A DNA stretch of 49,555 nucleotides from an uncultured Bacteroidales bacterium (GCA_903903985.1 CAIVAT010000155.1:1-49555), one strand, 5' to 3'; counted from the first letter of the stretch, positions 22,022 through 32,300 are shown. Numbers and translations: made by a program. The notes: generated by a model from the letters alone, not told the origin.

Positions 22022-23512
22022 TTAATTCTTGTGGGTCATTTTCTTCAGATGTGCATTTTCTGCTTTCAGTGCATCTATTTCTTTCCTGAATTCCTGGAGC
22101 ATTTTCCCTTGTTCTTTCAATAATTTCCCCTGTTCAATAGTATACAAGGTCAGTTCTTCCACCTTTTCCACCACCTGTTTCTGCATGGAACCGATTTTCA
22201 GTCCACCGGTTTCGATCTCTTTGGCCGAAGGAAGTCCGGGCAAATGGCCATTGTCACGTATGCTTTCCTCGAGATCATCGAGGCTCATCAGTTTGTAATC
22301 AGGTTTGAAGACGTAATCGGGCCAGCTGGAGAACGCCTGGACCAGGACCTCGGTGCAGGCAATCTTACCATTGACCGACAGGATATATCCCGTGGCGGCA
22401 CTGGTCGTTCCGAGGCGGAGGTCGCCAGACATGTAGTTCGAACCCGCAAAATAACTTGCCCAGTTTGTTGCTCCTCCGTAGGCAGCTCCATAAATGCCGA
22501 TCCGGGTTCCGGAAGCACCGGATGCGGTTCCATATACACCAATGGATGAGCCGGTATAACCGGGAGAAGTGGCAACTCCCTCAACCCCGTAATAACCTCC
22601 TTCTCCATAAACACCGATGCCATAACCCGGCCTGGGAATGGAAAGTCCTTCGACAGCGCGGGTATCGTTGTTAGTTGTATGTTTTACACGCGCAGAAAAA
22701 ACGGTATTCAGTGAATCTGATCCGGTCATTGAACCCGTGATCAATGAAGGCCCGGTGTTGCCATCAACCTGCACCCTTCCTTTAAAATAGCCGGCAAAAT
22801 TATAGAGGGCCTTCCCGGAAACGGAATACAGGCCATAGTTTATTCCCTGATTGTAATTACCATCGGCATAGAAAAGGCCGGCATAATTCGTTCCGTTGTT
22901 ATCATTGTTCCATCCATAAATTGCAGCTCCGATCGCCCCATTACTTGGTTTTATTCCAAGTACACCAATGTTGTATGGGAACTGGCCGGAAGGAACACCA
23001 AGTGCTTGTGGATCTACCACCCCCAGATATCCCACTGCATAGATATCCTGGCCGGATTGATCGGCCCCCCGGACAGCGCCGGTGCCAGACATATAATTGA
23101 CAACGTTTAACCCGTTCCAATCAGGGGTCGTTGTCCCGATGGCCACGCGGCCTGTATTGAAATAGATGTCGGTTCCGTTGGGATACCAGAAATCATATGC
23201 GGCCAGGCTCATCTTTTGCCAGGAACTGCCATCAAAATAATAAATACCCGGATTGCCATCGAGCTGATAAATTACAAGTCCGGTCGCAGGAGCGACAGGG
23301 CGGCTGGCAAAATTCATCCTGGGGAGGAGCAGGCCCCGGTTCGCAGATTTCACCTCAAGCATGGCCGAAGAATGAGGGGGAAGGCCATCCGTACTGATAT
23401 TCACCTGTGAAAAAGCAAAAACAGATGACAACATGGCGATGGAAACGATCATCCACCTGACTTTGTTGAAGATAACCGGATTGTTGACAGGAAACAGTAA
23501 ATTGGATTTCAT
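22022..23512 (-). CDS. Secreted fibre-like protein with S74-type C-terminus, cassette copy A
   Basis: A 496-residue paralogue of the protein at 17102. The signal region is 'VRWMIVSIAMLSSVFAFSQ', after which 'VNISTDGLPPHSSAML' starts the shared adhesin module. The middle contains glycine/tyrosine-rich strands ('GVYGEGGYYGVEGVATSPGY') and an extra short insertion relative to copy B ('TGPSLITGSMTGSDSL'). The C-terminal end has 'WPDYVFKPDYKLMSLDDLE', 'GHLPGLPSAKEIE', 'QKQVVEKVEELTLYTIEQ' and an extended coiled coil with a duplicated 'EQGK(L/M)L' unit. A trimeric surface fibre is likely. It is first in the upstream cassette, with a promoter-like pair at 23690-23720 and a 177-base leader containing a REP-like element. 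Confidence 0.8.
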   Translation of the reverse strand: MKSNLLFPVNNPVIFNKVRWMIVSIAMLSSVFAFSQVNISTDGLPPHSSAMLEVKSANRGLLLPRMNFASRPVAPATGLVIYQLDGNPGIYYFDGSSWQKMSLAAYDFWYPNGTDIYFNTGRVAIGTTTPDWNGLNVVNYMSGTGAVRGADQSGQDIYAVGYLGVVDPQALGVPSGQFPYNIGVLGIKPSNGAIGAAIYGWNNDNNGTNYAGLFYADGNYNQGINYGLYSVSGKALYNFAGYFKGRVQVDGNTGPSLITGSMTGSDSLNTVFSARVKHTTNNDTRAVEGLSIPRPGYGIGVYGEGGYYGVEGVATSPGYTGSSIGVYGTASGASGTRIGIYGAAYGGATNWASYFAGSNYMSGDLRLGTTSAATGYILSVNGKIACTEVLVQAFSSWPDYVFKPDYKLMSLDDLEESIRDNGHLPGLPSAKEIETGGLKIGSMQKQVVEKVEELTLYTIEQGKLLKEQGKMLQEFRKEIDALKAENAHLKKMTHKN

Positions 23513-23571
23513 GGGAATGGGTTTTGATTATGAAAATATCTGTTCAGGGAAAGGGTATTTCGAAAGCCAGA

Positions 23572-23634
23572 TTTCACAGCGGGAACGCGAAGACGCAAAA
23601 TACATATTGGTATTCAATCTTTTGCGCCTCAGCG
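23572..23634. repeat. Dispersed CGCGAAGACGCAAAA intergenic element
   Basis: A TTTCACAGCGGGAACGCGAA block running into GACGCAAAA, followed by TTTTGCG (23620-23626), which pairs with CGCAAAA (23594-23600). The vocabulary of 'cgcg/gcaaaa' units matches a dispersed intergenic sequence common in Bacteroidota genomes. It falls in the 5' leader of the fibre gene that starts at 23512. Confidence 0.4.
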
Positions 23635-23689
23635 ACCGGACGATAAAGAATGTTATGATGTCTTTTGAAACAGCCTTATTTCAAGATGC

Positions 23690-23720
23690 TAAATATAAAG
23701 AATCCTGGACTGTTTGTCAA
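23690..23720 (-). promoter_or_regulatory. Promoter-like pair (TTGAC...TATATTTA) for cassette copy A
   Basis: On the minus strand TTG (23720-23718), 20 bp, then TATATTTA (23697-23690). The same imperfect -7 ending (TTTA) is seen at the matching site of copy B. No gene is visible in the remainder of 23513-24004. Confidence 0.45.
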
Positions 23721-24004
23721 GTAAAATCAGCTTTTTTGTTAATAATGTAACAAATGCAGAACCAAACGGATTGCTGCAGCATCACCGGGTTATGGAAAAT
23801 GCAGGAATGGCAGGTAAATGACAGTGCAGTTCTAGTCAAACAGTCAATGTTTCAGTTATTTTAAGTGAAAGCCCGTTTTAAACTGCAATCACAATCCGTT
23901 TTGGAATCCAGTGGAAGTTCGACCTGATGAAAAAAAAGATTGCTGGCAGGTTAAACTGTGTTTTTTTTTCATATCTTGTGCCTTATTAAAAGCAATGTTT
24001 CCCA

Positions 24005-25837
24005 ATGCAAAAAACACCGTTATTTTTTTGGTTGTTATTTGTTTTCATCCTTGTTAATTCCACGGATTGCTATTCTCAAACAGCAGGAAAAGAAAGGGTT
24101 GATTCCCTTTTGCTCAGGCTGGCGCAGCATCAAACCGAAGATACGGTGATGGTTAACCTTTACTTCAAGATTGCCTATGAGTATTACCTGACGGATTCGA
24201 GGAAGGGAATCGAATTCGGAACAAAAGGCGCGGCCCTTGCCGAAAAGTTAAATTATCCGCATGGCCTTGTTTTCTGCCTGATCTCCACCGGGGCGTGCTA
24301 TTGGGCGGTGGCGGATTATCCGCCTGCGCTCGAAGTTCTCCTCAGGGCGCTTACGCTGGCCGAAAAAACCGGGGACAAGAATGGGATTGCACGGGCATCG
24401 GGAAACCTGGGCAATGTTTATGCTGAAAGAACGAATTATCCCAAAGCGCTTGAATTCTATAACAAAGCGTTGGCAATTTCTGCCGAGCAGAAAGACAAAA
24501 GAGGCATTGCCAGGAATTTAGGGAATATTGGCACGATCTACAAGGAGCAGATGATCTATGAGAAGGCCCTGGAATATTATTTCAATGCATTGAAGAATTA
24601 TGAAGCCGTTGGCGAAAAAAGAGGCATTGCCGTTACGCTTGCCAACATCGGATGGGTATATTCCGATCAGTCAAAATACCTTGACGCCCTGGTTCATTTC
24701 AGCCGGTCGTTGAAGATTGCCCAAAAAGCCGGGGAAAGAAGGTTCATCATGTTTGACTATGGCAACATGGGTGAAGTTTATTACAAAATGGCCACCGATA
24801 CCGGCGAAGCTTACCGCAGCACCCTGAACTCCCTGCCGGATAAGAAAAAAAAGGCGTACTTGTATTTATGCCTTGATTACTCGGGCAAAGCCGTACAGAT
24901 CGCAAAGGAAATCAATGCATCAAAACAATTGATCGGATGGTATTTGAATTTATCACAGGCGTATAAGCGGCTTGAAAACTGGGAAAAAGCATGTCTTTAT
25001 ACTGAACTGAGTTACATCACGAAAGATTCGGTTTACACCCAGGAAAACAACACCCAGATGACGAAACTGGATGCCAAAAGGGATAATGAGATCAAGGAGA
25101 AGGAACGTCTTTTACAAAATGCCCGGCTCGAGAAAGCGAATATTCAGCGCATTGCCCTGGCGGGTGGTCTGCTTGGACTGATCATCATCATCCTGATCAT
25201 TTACCAGTCACGCAGAAAATCAGAACGTCTCCTCCTCAACATGCTGCCCGTGAAAATCGCCCGCAGGCTGAAAAACAAAGAGAAACCGATTGCCGACCGG
25301 TTCGACAATGCTGCCATTGTATTTATTGATATCGTTGGATTTACAAACTTCTCCAGTGATAAAACACCCGAATACCTCGTTGAGGTGCTGACCGATTTTT
25401 TCACCCGGATGGATGCATTGTCAGACAAGCACGGAATGGAAAAAATCAAGACCATCGGCGACCGTTACATGGCCGTGTGCGGGTTGCCGGAACCAAACCC
25501 CGAAAGCATTGAATGTGCTGCCAGGTTCGCGCTTGAATCCAGGGAGGTGATGCGCCAGTATCAAACCAGGGATGGTCAGAATATCAGGGTTCGCATCGGC
25601 ATCGATGCCGGGGTGGTGGTCGCCGGGATCATCGGAGAAAAGAGGTTCAGCTATGACCTGTGGGGTGATGCCGTGAATACGGCCTCCCGCATGGAATCGC
25701 TCGGGCTCGAAGGGGAAGTGCAGATCAGCGATTGCGTCAGGCAGAAACTGGGTGGAACCTTCATTACCGTCGAGCGCGGGGAGATCGAAGTAAAAGGCAA
25801 AGGCCTCATGAAAACATGGCTGCTTGTCGGAACATGA
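24005..25837 (+). CDS. TPR-sensor class III adenylate cyclase
   Basis: 610 residues. Signal sequence 1-25, tetratricopeptide repeats to about residue 330 ('GIARASGNLGNVYAERTNYP', 'GIARNLGNIGTIYKEQMIYE'), a coiled linker, one membrane helix (about 382-401, 'IALAGGLLGLIIIILIIY') and a C-terminal class III cyclase domain (about 415-610). Catalytic residues are present: metal-binding D442 ('FIDIVGFTNFS') and D486 ('TIGDRYMAV'), adenine-selecting K482 and D551 ('YDLWG'), and transition-state N558/R562 ('NTASRMES'). The Lys/Asp pair predicts ATP as substrate, so the product should be cAMP. By topology the TPRs lie in the periplasm and the cyclase in the cytoplasm, which suggests sensing of an envelope partner. 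It is monocistronic and ends 11 bases from a convergent gene. Confidence 0.88.
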   Translation: MQKTPLFFWLLFVFILVNSTDCYSQTAGKERVDSLLLRLAQHQTEDTVMVNLYFKIAYEYYLTDSRKGIEFGTKGAALAEKLNYPHGLVFCLISTGACYWAVADYPPALEVLLRALTLAEKTGDKNGIARASGNLGNVYAERTNYPKALEFYNKALAISAEQKDKRGIARNLGNIGTIYKEQMIYEKALEYYFNALKNYEAVGEKRGIAVTLANIGWVYSDQSKYLDALVHFSRSLKIAQKAGERRFIMFDYGNMGEVYYKMATDTGEAYRSTLNSLPDKKKKAYLYLCLDYSGKAVQIAKEINASKQLIGWYLNLSQAYKRLENWEKACLYTELSYITKDSVYTQENNTQMTKLDAKRDNEIKEKERLLQNARLEKANIQRIALAGGLLGLIIIILIIYQSRRKSERLLLNMLPVKIARRLKNKEKPIADRFDNAAIVFIDIVGFTNFSSDKTPEYLVEVLTDFFTRMDALSDKHGMEKIKTIGDRYMAVCGLPEPNPESIECAARFALESREVMRQYQTRDGQNIRVRIGIDAGVVVAGIIGEKRFSYDLWGDAVNTASRMESLGLEGEVQISDCVRQKLGGTFITVERGEIEVKGKGLMKTWLLVGT

Positions 25838-25848
25838 TTTTCAACTGA

Positions 25849-26868
25849 TCATTTGTTGCGATCCTGCTGATCGTTCAGAAAAAAACCACAAATTTCCCGG
25901 ACAGTGTCTTCAACAGGCCGGAATTTAAAGTCTATGGCCTTGCAAAGTTTATCATTGGAATAGGCATACACCTGTGCGGTGGTTGTGGCCAGTTCACGGG
26001 TCACTTCCGGTTTCGAACGTGTAATGAATGCGCGTACTGCCTCCAAACGCCAGGCAATGGAAGTCAGGGCCGGGGGCACATTCACCGAAGGGGATGGCTT
26101 CCCTAAATATTTGGCCATCAGACTGAAAAGTTCCTGGTACGAGCGGTTTTCTGCCGAACAGATAAACCGCTGGCCGAAATGGTTTTCGTCCATCAAACGG
26201 ATCATGGCCATGCTGATGTCACGTGCATCCACGTATCCATTTACGCCGCGGGTGTAATATTTCAGCCCCTCCCAGACCAACCGGAACAGTCCGGAGTTGT
26301 CCTGCCAGAATCCCGGACCGAGGATGACCGACGGGTTGATGATCACTGCATTCAATCCCTCTTCCATGGCCCGCCATATTTCCCGTTCCGCACCATATTT
26401 GCTGATGCCATACACCGAATTCTTTTTCGATGGGATCCAGTAAGTCTCTTCCGTGGAAACATCTTTGTTTTCAGACCTGCCAAGCGTTGCCACGGAACTG
26501 ACATAACAGAATTTTGAAACCCTGCTTTCAATCGCCTGGTTTACGAGGTTGGCCGTGCCTTCTATGTTGACCTTCAGCATCCTTTTGTGGTCTTTCGGAT
26601 AAAAGGAGACGACGGCCCCGGCATGGTAAATCTCCGTTACCCCGGCCATGGCATCCCCGATGGCGCCAGAATCCAGGAGATCGGCATCGAACCATTCAAT
26701 TTTCACGGCCAGTTCATCAGGATTTGAAACATAATAGGAGAAGACCTTGCGTACCATACCGGTATTGCTGGTGGAGCGTTTGATGGCACGAACCTGCCTG
26801 CCCGACCTGACAAGGTCGAGAAGTAAGTGGGAGCCCAACAGGCCGGTACCGCCGGTGACGAGAATCAT
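25849..26868 (-). CDS. NAD(P)-dependent epimerase/dehydratase (extended SDR)
   Basis: 339 residues from the ATG at 26868; an upstream TTG (26892) would add eight residues ahead of the Rossmann strand and is less likely. It begins MILVTGGTGLLGSHLLLDL with the TGxxGxxG cofactor loop. The active-site tyrosine and lysine are in 'YGISKYGAE', and the serine lies in 'FCYVSSVATLG'. Overall it resembles the dihydroflavonol-reductase/3-beta-hydroxysteroid-dehydrogenase-like branch. It reduces or epimerises a small substrate with NAD(P)H; the substrate cannot be read from the sequence. It follows pbpC on the same strand after 66 bases containing a G-quadruplex motif. Confidence 0.85.
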   Translation of the reverse strand: MILVTGGTGLLGSHLLLDLVRSGRQVRAIKRSTSNTGMVRKVFSYYVSNPDELAVKIEWFDADLLDSGAIGDAMAGVTEIYHAGAVVSFYPKDHKRMLKVNIEGTANLVNQAIESRVSKFCYVSSVATLGRSENKDVSTEETYWIPSKKNSVYGISKYGAEREIWRAMEEGLNAVIINPSVILGPGFWQDNSGLFRLVWEGLKYYTRGVNGYVDARDISMAMIRLMDENHFGQRFICSAENRSYQELFSLMAKYLGKPSPSVNVPPALTSIAWRLEAVRAFITRSKPEVTRELATTTAQVYAYSNDKLCKAIDFKFRPVEDTVREICGFFLNDQQDRNK

Positions 26869-26904
26869 AAATCGGGGTTTTGGAGGAGGCAAAGGTAGAA
26901 AAAA

Positions 26905-26934
26905 GGGGGGACAAGGGGACGGGGGGACGGGGGG
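26905..26934 (+). other. Four-run G-quadruplex motif next to the pbpC stop codon
   Basis: The plus strand has G6 (26905-26910), G4 (26915-26918), G6 (26921-26926) and G6 (26929-26934), with loops of 4, 2 and 2 bases. The pbpC stop codon begins at the next base. Four runs of four or more G with loops under seven fit the standard quadruplex rule. On the minus-strand transcript the segment is C-rich. Confidence 0.6.
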
Positions 26935-29307
26935 CTATTTGCTGAGTATTTCAAACCGGATCGTGAGGTTTTCTCCGTTCTGGTCGACGAGGGTAAGCAG
27001 GTGTTTTCCCTGCGTGGGCGTCAGGGCCATTTGATGAACCCGCGACGTTGTGCCGATGAATTGGCCATCGAGGTGCCAGTAGACATTGGTTTCAGCATTG
27101 CGATGCGCGACCTTGAACACCGTGCTTCCCGGTTTGCCATCGAGATCGACCGGGATATAAATGATGCTGTTATTTTTGGGATAGATGATGTCCATGTTTT
27201 TCCGTTCCTGGCAGGCAAGGCAATCTGGACGGAAAGGTGGCAACACCTTATAAAATGGATTTTTATTGCGGAAATACCACTCCTGTACCGGGGGAAGGAC
27301 AAACCATGGGACATGCTGCATGTTTCCCGGGGATTCGCAGGCAGAACTGACCTGCCACCGCCCTGTTTTATCAAGGTGAATGAGCTGATGGAAGGGGCAT
27401 GGGACCGTTTTTACCCCCGATTTCTGAATCCATACCGTATCGGTGAACTCACAAATGGGAATGGCACGGTAGCCGCTGTACCGGCAAACAGGTACCTGCA
27501 TCATGGAAGCAACCGGCATTTTAAACCAGCTTGTTGGCGGCAAAGTTTTAAAAATATCGAAAAGGATGGGTGCTGCCACACCAATACCGGTCAATCCCGG
27601 CCTGCCTTCGCCAGAGGCATTGCCGACCCACACCGCAACAACATACTCAGGGGTTACCCCGATGGACCATGCGTCGCGATTGCCAAAACTGGTACCGGTC
27701 TTCCAGGCAATTTTATGGGATGATGAAAACTGTTCCCACTGAAGCTCGGCGTCGGGACGCGAAACTTCCACCATTGCTTCAAACGTGAGCCAGAGGGAAC
27801 CTGCATCGAACCAGGAAGATTGATCGCTGTATGATTGCCGGTTTGTTTCATCGCGTGACTTATAAAATGGCGGATGAAAATCCAGTTTATTATACTTTGA
27901 TCCGTTTTCCGAATAGTGGCTCAGGGTGCGTGCCATGGATGCATATATTCCGGCCAGATCCCAAAGGGTCGATTCGGCACCTCCCAGGATGATCGAGAGG
28001 CCATAGTGGTCGGCCTGTTTTGTAAGCGTGGTCATACCGATATTCCGGAGAAGGGCATAAAATTGCTCGTATCCGTATGTTTGCAGCATCTTCACTGCCG
28101 GGATGTTCAGGGAACGAGACAGTGCCATCTTTGCCGGCACAGCGCCATCATAGGTCAGGTTGTAGTTTTCGGGAATGAATCCCCCGATCTGGGTCGGGAT
28201 GTCAGGAACCAGCGTGTTAGGCAGCAGAAGCCCGTCATTCAACATGGCAGCATAAAGAAAAGGCTTCAGAATACTGCCGGTGCTGCGCGGAGCCGTGATG
28301 ATATCCACATTGTTTCCATGTTCCCTTGCACTTGTGCCCCGGATGTTGCCCACATAGGCCAACACATTTCCTGTTTCAACTTCAAGCACCAGCAATGCGG
28401 CATTATTTATTTCATTGGCCGCTAGCCGGATGCCATGGATATCCAGGATATCGTTCACCCGGTTTTGCAAAGCGATATCCAGGGTGCTGTTGATCCGGGT
28501 GCCGTTATCTCCCTCCCTGGCTGCATGGTCGAGCAAATGCGCAGCCAGTTGTGGCAAGGGAAATGGTTTTGCAGGAAGTTTTTCACTTTTCGCCAGGGCA
28601 CAGGCAGCAGCATCAATCACACCTCCTGCAAATAATATATTGAGAAGGTGGTCGCGCCTTGCAAGCAAAGCCCGCGGATTACGCCCGGGATAGATCAGTC
28701 CCGGATTATTTGGTAAAACAGCCAGGGTAGCCGTTTCGGCCCATGACAGCTGTTCTGCTGCCGTTCCGAAAAAACGCCAGGCAGCCGCATCCAGTCCCAC
28801 CACATTCCCGCCAAAAGGTGCATGCGAAGCGTAAAGCCTCAGGATATCCTCTTTGCTGTGCGTAAATTCAAGCCGGTAAGCCAGGAAGAGTTCCCTGAAT
28901 TTTTCAAGATAGGTACGCTCCTTGTTTTTCCGGGCCAGGCGTATCACCTGCATGCTGATGGTACTCCCGCCGCTGACAATTTTACTGTGTTTGAGATTAA
29001 GCCAGGCAGCCCTGAAAAGTGCTATCGGGTCAAATCCCGGGTGATATGCAAAATAGCGGTCCTCACAATAAATGATGGCCTGCCGGAATTTTTCGGGAAC
29101 CTTTTCACTTTCGGGAAACCGCCATTGCTGGTCGGCAGAAATTTTGGCGCCGAGCAGGTTACCGCTGCGATCATACAGTACCGTGGAAAGCGGATCCCGG
29201 AACAATGGCTGTGGCAACGAAAACCAGAAAAGAATTGCCACCAGCAGCAACAAAACGTATAACAGGAAGAGTGTCAGCCTGTTGTTCGGCCCGGAATTTC
29301 TCACCAT
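26935..29307 (-). CDS. pbpC: Penicillin-binding protein 1C
   Basis: A 790-residue bifunctional peptidoglycan synthase. An N-terminal membrane anchor ('FLLYVLLLLVAILFWFSL') is followed by a glycosyltransferase 51 domain with the catalytic Glu in 'YCEDRYFAYHPGFD' and 'GGSTISMQVIR'. The transpeptidase domain carries S345-x-x-K348 ('STGSILKP'), S399-L-N401 and K536-T-G ('WKTGTSFGNRDAW'). The last 100 residues are the PBP1C-specific C-terminal domain. It polymerises glycan strands and may cross-link them in the periplasm. It starts 18 bases after the alpha-2-macroglobulin gene, the same pairing as in E. coli (yfhM-pbpC) and many other bacteria, and probably shares its transcript. Confidence 0.93.
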   Translation of the reverse strand: MVRNSGPNNRLTLFLLYVLLLLVAILFWFSLPQPLFRDPLSTVLYDRSGNLLGAKISADQQWRFPESEKVPEKFRQAIIYCEDRYFAYHPGFDPIALFRAAWLNLKHSKIVSGGSTISMQVIRLARKNKERTYLEKFRELFLAYRLEFTHSKEDILRLYASHAPFGGNVVGLDAAAWRFFGTAAEQLSWAETATLAVLPNNPGLIYPGRNPRALLARRDHLLNILFAGGVIDAAACALAKSEKLPAKPFPLPQLAAHLLDHAAREGDNGTRINSTLDIALQNRVNDILDIHGIRLAANEINNAALLVLEVETGNVLAYVGNIRGTSAREHGNNVDIITAPRSTGSILKPFLYAAMLNDGLLLPNTLVPDIPTQIGGFIPENYNLTYDGAVPAKMALSRSLNIPAVKMLQTYGYEQFYALLRNIGMTTLTKQADHYGLSIILGGAESTLWDLAGIYASMARTLSHYSENGSKYNKLDFHPPFYKSRDETNRQSYSDQSSWFDAGSLWLTFEAMVEVSRPDAELQWEQFSSSHKIAWKTGTSFGNRDAWSIGVTPEYVVAVWVGNASGEGRPGLTGIGVAAPILFDIFKTLPPTSWFKMPVASMMQVPVCRYSGYRAIPICEFTDTVWIQKSGVKTVPCPFHQLIHLDKTGRWQVSSACESPGNMQHVPWFVLPPVQEWYFRNKNPFYKVLPPFRPDCLACQERKNMDIIYPKNNSIIYIPVDLDGKPGSTVFKVAHRNAETNVYWHLDGQFIGTTSRVHQMALTPTQGKHLLTLVDQNGENLTIRFEILSK

Positions 29308-29325
29308 GGGTTAGTCACTTTTCTC

Positions 29326-32300
29326 TCATCGTGGTGGAACCACTTCAACCCAATGCCCGGGAACCCTTGCGGAAATGGTGTTGTCGTACATGGCTTCGCA
29401 ACCTGTTGCGGGAAGGTAAAACCTGCCGAGGTAAGTGGCCATCAGCATCACCCTGAAGGTTTTGGTTTGTCCCGGTTCCAGGTTGAAAAAGGTATTGACA
29501 CGGTCGTCGCGTACATCCTGGTATGTAAATGAAGATGCCGCAGTGCTGGATTGCGCCAGGTCGCTGTTCCGGGAATTGATGACTTCCCAGCCGGAAGGGA
29601 ACACCTGCGACAATGCCAGTTGTTCGTATGAACCACGCATTCCCGGGTTTGTTACAGACACCTCCGCTACAAAATTTGTCCCCTGGGCAATTGCCGCCGG
29701 GTTAATGGTCTCTCCTTTCACCGATTTAAATACCATCGATATTTTCAGGCTGTTGGCCGAGGATGTATTGTCTCCCTGGGCTGGAGTCCCTGTAAGGACA
29801 AGCCGGGTAAAAAGGATACTTTTCCCCTTATTGGTTACCTGGATGACTCCTTTCCGGCCGGAACGGACGTCGATATCCCTGGTCAGCAAAGAACTCCTGG
29901 AATCGATTTCTTCAGCCTGGTCCGCATTGAACCGGCAGGAGGCCAGGATGCCCGTGCCATGCCCGCTTCCCGTGAACCTGGCGATGGCCAGCAAGGCAAA
30001 AGAGGTTGACTGGGTACTGTACCATTCATCCTCGCACAACATGGCCGAGATTTCCTTCAGCAGGGGTTCAGCCTTTATTTTCATGTCCAGCAGGCACAAG
30101 GCATCCACGATCATGGCTTTATCGCGGAGGTCGGAACCATACGAATTTGAAAGTTCACGGTAGGGTTTTATCTGAGTTGTTAACGCTGTAACAAGCTGCA
30201 GGGCAACTTCATGTTTCCCGGCAAGGTGATAGGCTGCAGCCAGTTGCCACCGGGCAGAAACAGAAAGATCTTTCTTTTCGAGCAACTTGTTCATCGCACC
30301 CAACTCCGGGGCTTTAGCCAGTGCCAGTGTGTATAAACGATAGGCCTGCATTAGATCATTGTTATAATACGATGAATTATAGTCCCATGAAATTGCTTTC
30401 TGGCGCTGAAATTCTTTCCAGGAAGATAAAAAGCTCACCGGGAGCGCATACCCTTTTTGAGCTGCTTCGAGCAGAAAATGGCCCGCGTAGCTGGATCCCC
30501 AATCATCGGCATATTGAGCCCCGGGCCAGTATGACAATCCTCCGTTCGACATTTGAAAAGATTTCAAACGTGAAATAGCCGCCCTGATATTTTGTTCCGT
30601 TTCCTTTTTTGCCTTCTCCGACAGTTCAATAAAATCCGTCAGGAATAATTGCGGGAAAGCGGAGGATACCGTTTGTTCAATGCAACCGTATGGATACTGG
30701 ATCAGGAAAGAGAGCCTCTTATCCAGGTTTAAGGGTGGAATCGTGGAAATTTCCAGGGTCCCTTTGTTTGTTCCTGGAATCCCTGAAGCATGAAAATCAG
30801 TGGTCCACGTGGTACCCGGTTGAACAGATCTTTCCACCACATCGGTCACCGGGGAATTCGGGTTTCGTACCTCTATTTCAATGGTATGCTCTGCTTTTTG
30901 ATTGCCACTGACAGCCATTATGCTCACTTTGCCGATCCCTGTAGCCTGCGCAACCTTTAAATCGAAAGCGGCCAGTTGATCTCCGGTTCCGCTGAATGAA
31001 AGCTGCCGTGTATTTCCGCCGGTGACAGAGAACATTTCATTGACAATCACTTCGACTTTCACGTTTTTAATGGATTTATCCATGGCAAAAACGGTCACCG
31101 GCAGCTTAACCGTTTCACCAGGGCCTACCACCCTCGGAAGTGTTCCGAGAACCATCAGCGGTTTTTTTACTGCAACCGTCTTTTCATTCCTTCCGTAGGC
31201 CCCATCCTGTCCGGCTACGACCATCACGCGCACCGAGCCGATGTACTCAGGCATTTTGAACGTATGTACCTTGTTTTGTCCCTTATTTAGCTGAAACGGG
31301 CCAAGAAACCGAACCATCGGCTTGAACCGGTTTGCTTTCAGGCCCCCTTTGTTCACTGCATCCTGGTCGCCTCCGATGCTGAGGATGCGCTGCAACTCCC
31401 CGCTGAAAGCTCCCATCACCTGGTCGAACAAATCCCAGGTTTTTACCCCCAAAGCCTCCCGTGCATAAAAGACACTCCATGGATCGGGTGTTTTAAATCG
31501 CGTAAGATCAAGCAGTCCTTCATCCACCATGGCCAGCGTATAGGTCATTGGTTTGCCGGTTGCCTCGGAAACCCGGATGGAAACCTCTTTTCCGGGCTCC
31601 AGTGTGTTGGGCATGCTGATCACCGGTTGGAGGTGGGTCCCCGGGTTTTCAACCGTAACAGGGATCACTCCATACAAACGGATCGGCAGATCATTTTTTG
31701 TCTGGGCATGCGGCTGAATGAGTGTTACATAAGCAAAACAGTTGGGCGACATGGCCGCGGTTGCTTCAAAAGAGATATCGGTGGTTCCCTTATTCGTGGG
31801 GACCCAAAATGATTTCAGGATGTCTGATCCTGTTTCAATGGTAACCAGTGCCCGTCCGTCGGGTGAAGCAGGCAGGGTCAGTTTAACTTTGTCACCCACT
31901 TTATACTGGCTTTTATCGGTGGTAAGGGTGAGCATGGCGGCAGCCTGTTTTTCACCCCCCGGCATGCGGAAATACCCCGGCCAGTCAACAAAAACGACTT
32001 TCCCGGCCGCATGTCCTGATGTTCTGTCGGTCACTTTGATCAGGTACCGTCCCCAATTGTCGTACCCGGCTTTGAATGGAAAGGTCGCCCGTCCGTTCAC
32101 AGTTTTTATAGTGGCGGAATCTGAAGGCCTGATATAGGAAGTGGAAATAAAATCGGCTGAACCTGCCTCGGAATCATCCCACCACCAGCGCCATTCAAGT
32201 TTAAATACTTCCACTTTCAAACGGTTTGATGGGACCGGTATGCCAGCTGCATCTACATTCAACAGGCTGATGTTATACGTTTGATCGGTGTACAGCACGC

